DNA of 50,048 nucleotides, from contig NZ_SSNI01000043.1 in NCBI RefSeq assembly GCF_010015475.1, forward strand, positions 1 through 50,048, in the 5' to 3' direction. Of this stretch, positions 1 to 7,149 are shown one piece after another. Each line of letters begins with the position of its first letter. Position 1 is the stretch's first letter. A program made the translations under genes and the position numbers. The notes under the pieces were generated by a model, which had not been told where the DNA came from, searched no databases, and saw nothing but the letters and a program-made list of their open reading frames with translations. The DNA is from Pontibacter pamirensis. GTDB taxonomy: Bacteria; Bacteroidota; Bacteroidia; Cytophagales; Hymenobacteraceae.

Positions 1-44
<44 letters not shown>

Positions 45-302
45 AATGAATTACTTCAAACAGCCGAAGCTGTTCATGTGTTCGTCCGACCCCGGCTTCC
101 CTAAAATTACCCCCTTCCCCGTGAGGGAAAGGAGCTGACGCAGCTGATTTCTCAATCACCCGCGCGGTTTACCTTAAATTTTCTGTCTCAATCAATCTCT
201 CAAAGAACGTGTGAAAAGAACATCTTTCTTTTCCTTGTGGCACCATCCGATGCCGGTGTGTTTCTGTAAATTCCGCAGGGCCTGTTGCCCTTGTTTCCGG
301 AA
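45..302 (-). other. rRNA operon leader
   Basis: This is the transcribed leader between the promoter-proximal start (predicted near 302) and the 16S 5' end. No coding potential is apparent. On the minus strand, GTTCTTTGAGAG at 198-209 resembles a boxA antitermination element (weak match). A short hairpin, cagccgaagctg at 61-72, lies close to the mature end and may help RNase III-type processing. Both are inferences from position. Confidence 0.6.
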
Positions 303-308
303 GCGGAT

Positions 309-339
309 GCAAAGGTAAGAACCTTTTCTCTCTTTGCAA
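309..339 (-). promoter_or_regulatory. rRNA promoter P1 (16S-proximal)
   Basis: The minus strand carries TTGC (339-336), an 18-nt spacer and TACCTTTG (317-310), matching the Bacteroidota primary-sigma promoter TTTG/TTG-N19-21-TAnnTTTG. Transcription would start near 302, about 260 nt before 16S. It is the first of four promoters with identical spacing. Confidence 0.8.
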
Positions 340-399
340 TGAAAAAGCTGTTTTTATTTTCCTGTCAATCTTTTCCTTCCCTTCCTTCTGAAGCGGGTT

Positions 400-430
400 G
401 CAAAGGTACGAAACGTTTTGCTGTTTGCAA
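400..430 (-). promoter_or_regulatory. rRNA promoter P2
   Basis: The minus strand carries TTGC (430-427), an 18-nt spacer and TACCTTTG (408-401). It lies 91 bp upstream of P1, and the sequence around the -7 element (ACCTTTGCAACCCGCTT) closely resembles the equivalent region of P1, which suggests tandem duplication. Confidence 0.8.
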
Positions 431-532
431 TGCCCGAAGAGAAGTTTTTCTTTTCTTTCTCTCCTTCTTCTTTAGTCCGTGGGGCCTGTGTTAACAACCC
501 CTCTTCCTGACCGCCTCCTGCCGAAACGGGAT

Positions 533-563
533 GCAAAGGTAGGAAGCTTTTCCCGCTTTGCAA
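533..563 (-). promoter_or_regulatory. rRNA promoter P3
   Basis: The minus strand carries TTGC (563-560), an 18-nt spacer and TACCTTTG (541-534), 133 bp upstream of P2. The flank CATCCCGTTTCGG on the transcribed side is shared in degenerate form by all four copies. Confidence 0.8.
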
Positions 564-636
564 GCAGCTGGTGAAGTTTTATTTCTCTGCGCTGCCCTCT
601 CACCCTCTCTCTTTCCCGTCCCTGCCGAACGGGGAT

Positions 637-667
637 GCAAAAGTAGTAATCTTTCCTTTATCCGCAA
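637..667 (-). promoter_or_regulatory. rRNA promoter P4 (most distal)
   Basis: The minus strand carries TTGC (667-664), an 18-nt spacer and TACTTTTG (645-638), 104 bp upstream of P3. Further upstream, at 733-753, is an A/T-only tract (aaaaattttataaatattttt, 733-752 and one more t) that could act as a distant UP-like element. The fixed 18-nt spacing seen in all four copies is the strongest evidence that this is functional. Confidence 0.75.
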
Positions 668-926
668 GCGGCTAGGCTGAAAAACCGCTTGTTTTTCCAC
701 GCCAGACTAGTTAAGTTCCTGAGGCTTTGAGGAAAAATTTTATAAATATTTTTGGCTCATTCAACCTGCTGCCTTTGCTTTCTCTAATTTAGGCACTGGA
801 GGATAACACCCTCACAGGCTTTTGAAACATCACTTATCAAGAGATTTCTGTAGGTCTTACCTCTTACCCTACCTCCGCGCCGGAAGATTTCTATACGCCC
901 TTCCGGCCTGTGATGTTACACTTTTT
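668..926. other. Intergenic region with partial palindromes, no gene seen
   Basis: I see no coding sequence. Besides the A/T tract at 733-753 there are two inverted repeats: gccggaag (879-886) with cttccggc (900-907), and tcacaggc (812-819) with gcctgtga (906-913). They share two bases, so they could form alternative hairpins. Function unknown; it may be repeat debris. Confidence 0.4.
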
Positions 927-972
927 AAATAGAATAAGGCCTAGGCATTGCTGCCTAGGCCTTATTCTATTT
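927..972 (-). terminator. Terminator-like perfect hairpin after purA
   Basis: A 21-bp perfect stem (927-947 with 952-972) closes a 4-nt loop (ttgc). It lies 24 bp beyond the purA stop, and on the minus strand the stem is followed by TTAAAAAG, a weak U tract. The symmetric A/T flanks could let it work in both directions, also insulating purA from rRNA promoters reading the other way. Confidence 0.75.
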
Positions 973-996
973 TCTATATAAAGCTTTTTCTACGCC

Positions 997-2280
997 TTAA
1001 GCTATTACTGCGTCACGCTTTAAAGTGCTTTTTCTATCCGGACCTACGGATACAATAGTAATTGGCACCTGCAAATGTTCTTCCAGGAAAGCCAGGTAAT
1101 TCTTGAATGGCTCTGGAAGTTCTTCCACAGCATCAATTTTATTCAGATCCACTTTCCACCCAGGAAGCTCCTCGTAAATCGGCTCCAACTTATCTGTATC
1201 CAGTGTATGCGGCACCTGATCTGTTACTTCCCCTGATGCCAGCCTATAATGCGTACACACTTTTATCGTCTCAAACTCTGTCAGTACATCTGCTTTCATC
1301 ATGTTTAGCTGCGTAACGCCATTCAACATGATAGAATACTTCAGGCTTGGCAGGTCTACCCAACCACAACGGCGGGGACGGCCAGTGGTTGACCCAAACT
1401 CCCGTCCAGCTTGGCGAATCTCCTCTCCTACCTCATCTAACAGCTCTGTTGGGAAAGGACCACTGCCTACGCGGGTGCAATAGGCTTTGAAGATACCGTA
1501 TACTTCGCCGATATGCCGTGGCGCTACGCCTAAACCAGTGCAGGCACCTGCCACCAGCGTAGTTGAGGAAGTCACAAAGGGGTAAGTGCCGAAATCAACA
1601 TCCAGCAAAGCTCCCTGTGCTCCTTCCGCTAAAATTTTCATCCCTTCCCGGATGGCGTTGTTGATCATATACTCAGAATCCACCAGTTGCAGCGTACGCA
1701 GGTAATCTACAGCCTCAAAGAAAGCCTGCTCCTGTTCCGCAACTTCAAGCTTCTCCCCATAAAACTCCACAATGCTGCGGTGGCGCTCCACCAGTTTGTT
1801 GTAGCACTCCCGGAAATCATCTGAAAGAATATCTCCTACGCGTAAGCCAACACGGCCGATCTTATCCTGATAAGTTGGCCCTATACCTTTTAGGGTAGAA
1901 CCAATTTTGCCGCTACCCAAAGCTTCTTCTGACACTCTGTCCAGCACTCTATGAGATGGCAGGATAAGGGATGCTTTTTTAGAGATGAACAGGTTTTTCG
2001 CTGCGTCTACACCTCTGTCGGTTAGTTTCTGCATTTCGGTGCGGAACACGATAGGATCCAGCACCACCCCATTACCGATGATATTTTGAATATGCGAATG
2101 GAAGATACCGGAAGGAATCTGGTGCAGCACGTGCTTTGTACCTTCAAACTCTAATGTATGCCCTGCATTAGGACCGCCCTGGAAACGGGCTACGATGTCA
2201 TAGGTCGGAGCCAGTACGTCAACGATTTTTCCTTTTCCTTCGTCGCCCCACTGCAGACCTATTAATATATCAACTGCCAT
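997..2280 (-). CDS. purA: Adenylosuccinate synthase
   Basis: This cytosolic enzyme couples IMP and aspartate at the cost of GTP, giving adenylosuccinate, the first committed step from IMP to AMP. The 427 residues match the usual bacterial length. The N-terminus carries the GLQWGDEGKGK glycine-rich loop with the catalytic Asp (within WGDEGKGK), then GGPNAGH, with the second catalytic His in NAGHT. KGIGPTYQDK near residue 130 and TTGRPRRCGW near residue 300 are family signatures. It starts at ATG 2280, 8 bp after the STAS gene stop, and is the last gene of the spoT operon, ending at a strong hairpin. Linking AMP synthesis to a (p)ppGpp enzyme is suggestive, because PurA is a known target of (p)ppGpp in other bacteria, but no regulation is visible here. 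Confidence 0.97.
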   Translation of the reverse strand: MAVDILIGLQWGDEGKGKIVDVLAPTYDIVARFQGGPNAGHTLEFEGTKHVLHQIPSGIFHSHIQNIIGNGVVLDPIVFRTEMQKLTDRGVDAAKNLFISKKASLILPSHRVLDRVSEEALGSGKIGSTLKGIGPTYQDKIGRVGLRVGDILSDDFRECYNKLVERHRSIVEFYGEKLEVAEQEQAFFEAVDYLRTLQLVDSEYMINNAIREGMKILAEGAQGALLDVDFGTYPFVTSSTTLVAGACTGLGVAPRHIGEVYGIFKAYCTRVGSGPFPTELLDEVGEEIRQAGREFGSTTGRPRRCGWVDLPSLKYSIMLNGVTQLNMMKADVLTEFETIKVCTHYRLASGEVTDQVPHTLDTDKLEPIYEELPGWKVDLNKIDAVEELPEPFKNYLAFLEEHLQVPITIVSVGPDRKSTLKRDAVIA

Positions 2281-2288
2281 TTAAGTAT

Positions 2289-2639
2289 TTAATAAATTGA
2301 TTCTTTTAAGAATTGCGCCGCAAAGTTATCATTTTCTGCGATAGTGAAAATCGCATTTAGCTTTGTAACAATTAAAAGCTTGCGGATGTGGTCGGATGGC
2401 TTGATGAGCACCAACTCCCCGCCACGGTTCCTGAACTTGGTGAGCAGCGAAACCAATACACCCATACCACTACTGTCCATGAAGCGCACATTGGAAAGGT
2501 CGATGGCACAGAGCAGCGACACAAGCGGTTTCCCGCCATCTATGTCGTCGATCATCCGCTGCGTATCCGGGCTGGCTATCAGGTCTCCTTCCAGCCTAAC
2601 AAATAAAATGTCATCTTTGAGCTCTGTCTGATACTTCAT
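2289..2639 (-). CDS. STAS-domain protein (anti-sigma factor antagonist-like)
   Basis: This 116-residue protein is a single STAS domain. The motif DLSNVRFMDSSGMGVL (about residues 47-62) matches the loop in which SpoIIAA/RsbV-type antagonists are phosphorylated on the Ser of DSSG. Such proteins bind or release anti-sigma kinases, or act as phospho-switch partners. No serine kinase or PP2C phosphatase gene lies nearby, so the partner is unknown. Its start overlaps the end of the Fur-family gene by 29 bp, implying translational coupling. The overlap sits in the poorly conserved charged tail of the Fur protein. The family is certain, the role is inference. Confidence 0.85.
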   Translation of the reverse strand: MKYQTELKDDILFVRLEGDLIASPDTQRMIDDIDGGKPLVSLLCAIDLSNVRFMDSSGMGVLVSLLTKFRNRGGELVLIKPSDHIRKLLIVTKLNAIFTIAENDNFAAQFLKESIY

Positions 2640-3111
2640 GTTGCTTTTCCTCTGTCGCTTTTTTGGCGCGGCAATCGCCGCAGATACCGTATAGGTTAAG
2701 GGAATGATGCAAGATATGAAAATTTAGCAGGTCCCCTACCATGGTCTGTATATTATGGATACGCGGATCGCAGAACTCCACCACCTTGTGGCAATCTGTG
2801 CAAATCACATGGTCGTGCTGCCGATAGCCGTACGATTTCTCGTACTGTGCCAGGTTACGGCCAAACTGATGCTTGCTCACCAGGTCGTTCTCCACCAGCA
2901 GATCCAGGGTATTGTATACGGTGGCGCGGCTAACGCGGTAATTCTTGTTTTTCATGCTGATGTAGAGCGACTCCACATCAAAATGCCCGTCGCGGGAGTA
3001 GATTTCTTCTAAGATAGCATAGCGCTCCGGTGTTTTACGCAGGCCTTTGCTTTCTAAATATGCCGTGAAGATTTTTTTTACCTCTTCGAACTTTACTGTA
3101 TTTAATGCCAT
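2611..3111 (-). CDS. Fur-family metal-dependent transcriptional repressor
   Basis: 166 residues with the Fur architecture: an N-terminal winged helix (YLESKGLRKTPERYAIL, then RVSRATVYNTLDLLVENDLV as recognition region) and a C-terminal dimerisation/metal domain containing HDHVIC. Two CxxC pairs are visible, CTDC and CGDC, the typical structural zinc site. The sequence alone does not decide whether it senses iron, zinc or peroxide. The His residues in HDHVIC and HHSLNLYG are compatible with Fur or PerR. It begins 23 bp after the spoT stop and overlaps the STAS gene. The spoT-fur-purA order is familiar to me from other Bacteroidota, but I could not check it. Start ATG 3111. Confidence 0.9.
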   Translation of the reverse strand: MALNTVKFEEVKKIFTAYLESKGLRKTPERYAILEEIYSRDGHFDVESLYISMKNKNYRVSRATVYNTLDLLVENDLVSKHQFGRNLAQYEKSYGYRQHDHVICTDCHKVVEFCDPRIHNIQTMVGDLLNFHILHHSLNLYGICGDCRAKKATEEKQHEVSDRAQR

Positions 3112-3134
3112 ATGTATTTTAATAATAGCCTCAC

Positions 3135-5330
3135 TTAATCGAAACGCTCAACGGTGAGCACTCCGTTCACTTTGCCCATGCGCTGCATCAGCATATCAAG
3201 GTGGCCGGTATCGTTTACGAAAACCATGATGTTCCCCTCAAAAATACCATCGTTGGAATCGATGGTGATGGAACGCATGTTTACTTTTAAGCTGGTGGAG
3301 ATAACCTTCGTTAGGTCGTTTACCAGGCCCACCCGGTCTGTTCCCTTGATACGGATACCCGCCAGGAAAGCAAGTTCTTTCTGGTCTGTCCACTTGGCTT
3401 TTATAATGCGGTTACCATAGTTAGACATTAGTTCGATGCCCCGCGTACAGTTTGTGCGGTGAATCTCGATGCCCCCGTCTTCAGTCTGGAAGCCAAACAC
3501 ATCGTCGCCCGGTATCGGGTTGCAGCATTTGGCCGCCGTATAATTCTCCATGTTAGCGGTGTTCCCCCCTATCACTAACATGTCGGAGTTTATACCCCTT
3601 ATTTTCTGCACTTCCTTATCAAAAGACTTCGGCTCCAGCATAGAGGGTCCCTTCTCGGCTGTAGCCGTAAAAATAACCTCCTTAATGCTCTTTATATCTA
3701 TGAACCCGGTGGCAACTCTGTAATATAAGTCCTGCACCGAGGGCACGTTGAAGTAAGCCTGCAGCTTATTAATGTTACTTTGTGTGTCCGCTATCTCCAG
3801 TTGTTCCAGGCGACTCTCCAGCATCACCCTGCCCAGCTCTGACTTGCTTTTGCGCTCCTCACGCAAGGCATCCTTAATCCGGGAACGTGCTTTGGAAGTA
3901 ACGGCGTACTGTAGCCACTCCTCGTTCGGTTTCTGCTTCTGCGATGTCAGGATCTCTACCTGGTCACCGTTCTTCAGCTTATAACTCAGCGGCACCAGTT
4001 TCTGGTTTACCTTAGCACCCAGGCACTGCAAGCCGATGTCCGTGTGAATTTCAAAAGCAAAGTCAAGCGCTGTTGCCTTATCCGGAAGTATAATCAGTTC
4101 TCCCTTTGGCGTAAAAACAAACACCTCCTCCACAAACAGGTTCTTGCGGAACTCATCCATGAACTCAAGCGCGTCGGAGTTATTGCCTTCCAGCATATCA
4201 CGCACCTTGTTTATCCACATCTCAAGGCCAGACTCACCGGAGGAGACACCCTCTGTTTTATACTTCCAGTGGGCGGCATAGCCTCGCTCGGCAATTTCAT
4301 CCATCCGCTTGGTACGGATCTGCACTTCTACCCATTGTCCCGATCGGCTCATCACCGTGGTATGCAAAGACTCGTAGCCATTTGCCTTCGGCGTATTCAC
4401 CCAGTCGCGCAGGCGGTCAGGGTTTGGCTGGTAAAAGTCTGTAATGATAGAGTATACCTGCCAACAGGCAGCTTTCTCATTCTCTAAAGGCACATCCAGG
4501 ATAATACGGATAGCAAAGAGGTCGTAAATCTCATCAAAGGTGATGTTCTGCTTCTTTATTTTCTTCAGGATAGAGTAAATAGACTTCGGCCTGCCCTTGA
4601 TCATGAACTTGAACCCATACTTGCGCAACTCCTCTTCTATGGGGTGCAAAAAGTCTTTTATAAACTTGTTACGGGCACTGCGCGTCTGCCGGATTTTGTT
4701 GGAGATGTCCTTATAGGTATCCGTGTCGGTATACTTGAGGTACAGGTCCTCCAGCTCCATTTTAAAGGTATACAAGCCAAGTCGGTGCGCCAGCGGGGCG
4801 TACAGGTACATGCTTTCAGAAGCAATCTTGAGTTGCTTGTGGCGGGGCATGCTGTCGAGGGTGCGCATGTTGTGCAGGCGGTCAGCCAGTTTGATGAGGA
4901 TTACCCGCACATCGTCGCTCAGGGTAAGCAGCATTTTACGGAAGTTCTCGGCCTGCTGTGAGGTACCATAGTCGAACACACCTGATATTTTGGTGAGCCC
5001 CTCTATGATTTTGGCCACACTGGGACCAAACTCCCGCTCCACATCCGAAATCTCCATCTCAGTATCCTCCACCACATCGTGCAGCAGCGCCGCCACAATA
5101 GAGGTAGTACCGAGACCGATTTCCTCTACCGCGATCTGTGCCACCGCCAGCGGGTGTAAAATATAAGGTTCCCCGGATTTGCGGCGCATGCCACCATGCG
5201 CTTCCAGCGAGGTATTAAATGCTTTCTTTATGATCTTGGCATCGTTGTCCTTCAGGAAAGGCTTGGCATACCGAAGTAATCTTCTATAATGTCTTAAGAT
5301 CTCCTTGCGTTCTGCTTCTGGATCGTTCAT
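3135..5330 (-). CDS. spoT: Bifunctional (p)ppGpp synthetase/hydrolase, RelA/SpoT family
   Basis: This 731-residue enzyme makes and degrades the alarmone (p)ppGpp. In order: an HD hydrolase domain (about 45-195) with HPLAVAQ, the metal-binding LLHDVVEDT and RLHNMRTL; a synthetase domain (about 240-350) with YDLFAIRII and KANGYESLHTTV; a TGS domain (about 395-455, FTPKGELIILP); a helical/zinc-finger region with CCNPIPGDDV; and a C-terminal ACT domain (about 655-731, KGTDRVGLVNDLTKVI). The intact HD motif argues for a bifunctional Rel rather than a synthetase-only RelA. The ATG at 5330 shares ATGA with the stop of a possible 16-codon upstream ORF. The promoter is predicted at 5426-5455. Confidence 0.95.
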   Translation of the reverse strand: MNDPEAERKEILRHYRRLLRYAKPFLKDNDAKIIKKAFNTSLEAHGGMRRKSGEPYILHPLAVAQIAVEEIGLGTTSIVAALLHDVVEDTEMEISDVEREFGPSVAKIIEGLTKISGVFDYGTSQQAENFRKMLLTLSDDVRVILIKLADRLHNMRTLDSMPRHKQLKIASESMYLYAPLAHRLGLYTFKMELEDLYLKYTDTDTYKDISNKIRQTRSARNKFIKDFLHPIEEELRKYGFKFMIKGRPKSIYSILKKIKKQNITFDEIYDLFAIRIILDVPLENEKAACWQVYSIITDFYQPNPDRLRDWVNTPKANGYESLHTTVMSRSGQWVEVQIRTKRMDEIAERGYAAHWKYKTEGVSSGESGLEMWINKVRDMLEGNNSDALEFMDEFRKNLFVEEVFVFTPKGELIILPDKATALDFAFEIHTDIGLQCLGAKVNQKLVPLSYKLKNGDQVEILTSQKQKPNEEWLQYAVTSKARSRIKDALREERKSKSELGRVMLESRLEQLEIADTQSNINKLQAYFNVPSVQDLYYRVATGFIDIKSIKEVIFTATAEKGPSMLEPKSFDKEVQKIRGINSDMLVIGGNTANMENYTAAKCCNPIPGDDVFGFQTEDGGIEIHRTNCTRGIELMSNYGNRIIKAKWTDQKELAFLAGIRIKGTDRVGLVNDLTKVISTSLKVNMRSITIDSNDGIFEGNIMVFVNDTGHLDMLMQRMGKVNGVLTVERFD

Positions 5331-5377
5331 GTTAAAAAGTATGGGAGCAAATAAATTAATACTCTAAAAGAGCACAT
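5327..5377 (-). CDS. Possible leader peptide overlapping spoT start
   Basis: A 16-codon ORF (MCSFRVLIYLLPYFLT) lies between the spoT promoter and spoT. Its TGA stop overlaps the spoT ATG in the sequence ATGA. An AGGAGG motif (minus strand, 5386-5381) lies only 3 nt before its ATG, a shorter than ideal spacing, but in a genome where such motifs are rare. The peptide is hydrophobic with four Leu. It could couple translation into spoT or act as a regulatory leader; it may also be chance. Expression is unproven. Confidence 0.35.
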   Translation of the reverse strand: MCSFRVLIYLLPYFLT

Positions 5378-5425
5378 TTACCTCCTGTATATTATTTATA
5401 CAATACTATGGCTGCTTTATTTGTT

Positions 5426-5455
5426 CAAATATAGCTGAATATAAAATGCAATCAA
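5426..5455 (-). promoter_or_regulatory. Promoter of the spoT operon
   Basis: The minus strand has TTG (5455-5453), a 19-nt spacer and TATATTTG (5433-5426), an exact TAnnTTTG match. The predicted start near 5419 leaves a roughly 90-nt 5' UTR containing the leader ORF. It diverges from the tRNA-Leu promoter. Confidence 0.7.
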
Positions 5456-5522
5456 TAACCTGCCGCAGTGAAGGCAGGGGATACGTAAGTTAAAAATTTT
5501 TAAGAAAATTTTATGTCAGGTA

Positions 5523-5552
5523 TTGCATTTAAAAATTCAGCTAGTAACTTTG
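5523..5552 (+). promoter_or_regulatory. Promoter of tRNA-Leu
   Basis: TTGC (5523-5526), an 18-nt spacer and TAACTTTG (5545-5552). The spacing and the C after TTG are the same as in the four rRNA promoters. Transcription would start near 5559, about 22 nt before the tRNA. Confidence 0.75.
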
Positions 5553-5580
5553 CACCACTATTACAAACAAGCACAATCAA

Positions 5581-5662
5581 GCGGATGTGGCGAAATTGGT
5601 AGACGCACTAGACTTAGGATCTAGCGCTGCGAGGCATGGGGGTTCGAGTCCCTCCATCCGCA
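5581..5662 (+). tRNA. tRNA-Leu (anticodon TAG)
   Basis: A class II tRNA. The acceptor strands gcggatg (5581-5587) and catccgc (5655-5661) pair perfectly, and the discriminator base is A at 5662. The anticodon stem ctaga/tctag encloses a loop containing TAG, which reads CUA leucine codons. It has a long variable arm as expected for tRNA-Leu, and ggttcgagtcc forms the T arm. CCA is not encoded (ca follows), so it must be added after transcription. Confidence 0.95.
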
Positions 5663-5669
5663 CAAAACT

Positions 5670-5704
5670 CAAACCCTCAACAGCCATGTTGGGGGTTTGT
5701 TTTT
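5670..5704 (+). terminator. Terminator after tRNA-Leu
   Basis: A 12-bp stem with one T-G pair (caaaccctcaac at 5670-5681 with gttgggggtttg at 5688-5699) is followed by a T run. It separates the tRNA from tig, whose start is only 33 bp further on, so tig may depend on read-through or on an unseen promoter overlapping this hairpin. Confidence 0.8.
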
Positions 5705-5737
5705 AGTAGATATTTCAAAAATTAAAACTTATAAGCC

Positions 5738-7063
5738 TTGAATATTACATTAAACCAAACCGACAGCACCAACGCACAACTGAAGGTGGTACTGGAAGAG
5801 GCCGACTACGCTCCGAAGGTAGACCAGCAGGTAAAAGAATACAGCAAGAAAGCCCAAATTAAGGGCTTCAGACCTGGTAAAGTGCCTGCAGGGCTTGTAA
5901 AGAAAATGTATGGCAAGAGCATCCTGGTAGAGCAAATCAACAAGACTTTACAAGAAGAGATCTCTAAATACATCCGTGAAAACGATGTAAAGCTTCTGGG
6001 CGAGCCGCTTCCGGAGCCAAGCCAGGATCAGATTGACTGGGATACGCAGAAAGAGTTTGAGTTTACCTATGCAGTAGGCCTGCTTCCTGACTTCAACCTT
6101 CCGCTGGATAAGAGCGTAGAGGGTTACACCATTGAAGTGGACGAAAAGACACTTGACGAAGCATATACTAACTTGAAGCGCCAGTTCGGCAAAACAGTTA
6201 ACCCTGAGACTTCTGAGCAAGGCGATTTTATCTCCGGTGAGTTAAAAGCTGTGGAAGGCGAGTTTCTGTCTAAAACACTTATCCCGACAAACCGTGTGGT
6301 AGAAGGACAGGAGCAGTTTGTAGGTGTAAAGGAAGGCGACATAATTCGCTTCGATATCCGCAAGGCTTTCGGCGACGACAACGCGGCACTGGCACACGTA
6401 ACAGGCCTGAGCAAGGATGACGTGGCGAACCTGAACGGTGAGTTTGAGATTACAGTAGATAAAATCAACCGTACGGAGGAGGCTGAGCTGAACCAGGAAC
6501 TTTTTGATAAGCTTTTCGGTAAAGACGAAGTAACAACAGAAGAAGAGTATCACGAAAAGATCCGCGAAACCATCAAGGAGAACTACGAGCGTGAGGCCGA
6601 CAACCTGTTGTATCGCAACATCATCGATTCCCTGACAGATAACGTAGAAGTAGAACTTCCAACAGAGTTCTTCAAGCGTTGGCTATTGGTAACAAACGAA
6701 GGCAAACTAACGCAGGAGCAGATAGAAGAGAACTTCGACAAGTACCTGCGTGAGTTGAAGTGGTCGATGATCAAAAATAAGGTGGTAGAGGAGAATGAGT
6801 TGAAAGTAAGCAACGAAGAAGTAGTGAACGCTACAAAAGAAAAAATGCTTGCCCAGTTTAATATGCCAGAGATACCTGAAGAGTTGGTGGAGAGCATGAA
6901 TAAATATGCTAACGAATACCTGCAGCAGGACAACGGCCGTAACTACATTCAGGAGTACGAGCAATTGCTGGCTGAGAAGGTGCTCGCTAAACTTAAAGAG
7001 CAGGTAACTGTTGTAGAGAAGACAATTACCGCAGAGGACTTCAAAAACAATTCGTTTGAATAA
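5738..7063 (+). CDS. tig: Trigger factor (ribosome-associated chaperone)
   Basis: 441 residues, the length typical of Bacteroidota trigger factors. The protein binds the ribosome exit tunnel and protects nascent chains. The N-terminal ribosome-binding domain contains the signature loop IKGFRPGKVP near residue 45, the equivalent of GFRxGKxP that docks on uL23/uL29. A divergent FKBP-like segment (about 155-240) and a long helical C-terminal chaperone region follow. The start is TTG at 5738; the resulting N-terminus MNIT matches the family and no in-frame ATG lies upstream. No Shine-Dalgarno is visible. It is followed by its own terminator and then clpP-clpX, a common tig-clpP-clpX order. Confidence 0.95.
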   Translation: MNITLNQTDSTNAQLKVVLEEADYAPKVDQQVKEYSKKAQIKGFRPGKVPAGLVKKMYGKSILVEQINKTLQEEISKYIRENDVKLLGEPLPEPSQDQIDWDTQKEFEFTYAVGLLPDFNLPLDKSVEGYTIEVDEKTLDEAYTNLKRQFGKTVNPETSEQGDFISGELKAVEGEFLSKTLIPTNRVVEGQEQFVGVKEGDIIRFDIRKAFGDDNAALAHVTGLSKDDVANLNGEFEITVDKINRTEEAELNQELFDKLFGKDEVTTEEEYHEKIRETIKENYEREADNLLYRNIIDSLTDNVEVELPTEFFKRWLLVTNEGKLTQEQIEENFDKYLRELKWSMIKNKVVEENELKVSNEEVVNATKEKMLAQFNMPEIPEELVESMNKYANEYLQQDNGRNYIQEYEQLLAEKVLAKLKEQVTVVEKTITAEDFKNNSFE

Positions 7064-7086
7064 CCGAACGAAAAAACTATATTAGC

Positions 7087-7120
7087 AAAAAGGTCCTTTT
7101 TTTAGAGGACCTTTTTCATT
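7087..7120 (+). terminator. Terminator after tig
   Basis: An 11-bp perfect stem (aaaaaggtcct at 7087-7097 with aggaccttttt at 7106-7116) carries an 8-nt T-rich loop and a T-rich tail. It lies between tig and clpP, so clpP probably has its own promoter or receives partial read-through. Confidence 0.85.
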
Positions 7121-7149
7121 TTTGAATAAACCGTAAACCTAAACAAGAT

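Noticed and set aside
285..700. Three short ORFs on both strands over the rRNA upstream region
   Set aside because: They lie over the four promoter repeats, show low-complexity composition and frame jumps, and are explained by the repeated promoter units.
2755..3012. Plus-strand ORF inside the Fur-family gene
   Set aside because: Antisense to a clear Fur domain with both CxxC pairs; no independent evidence.
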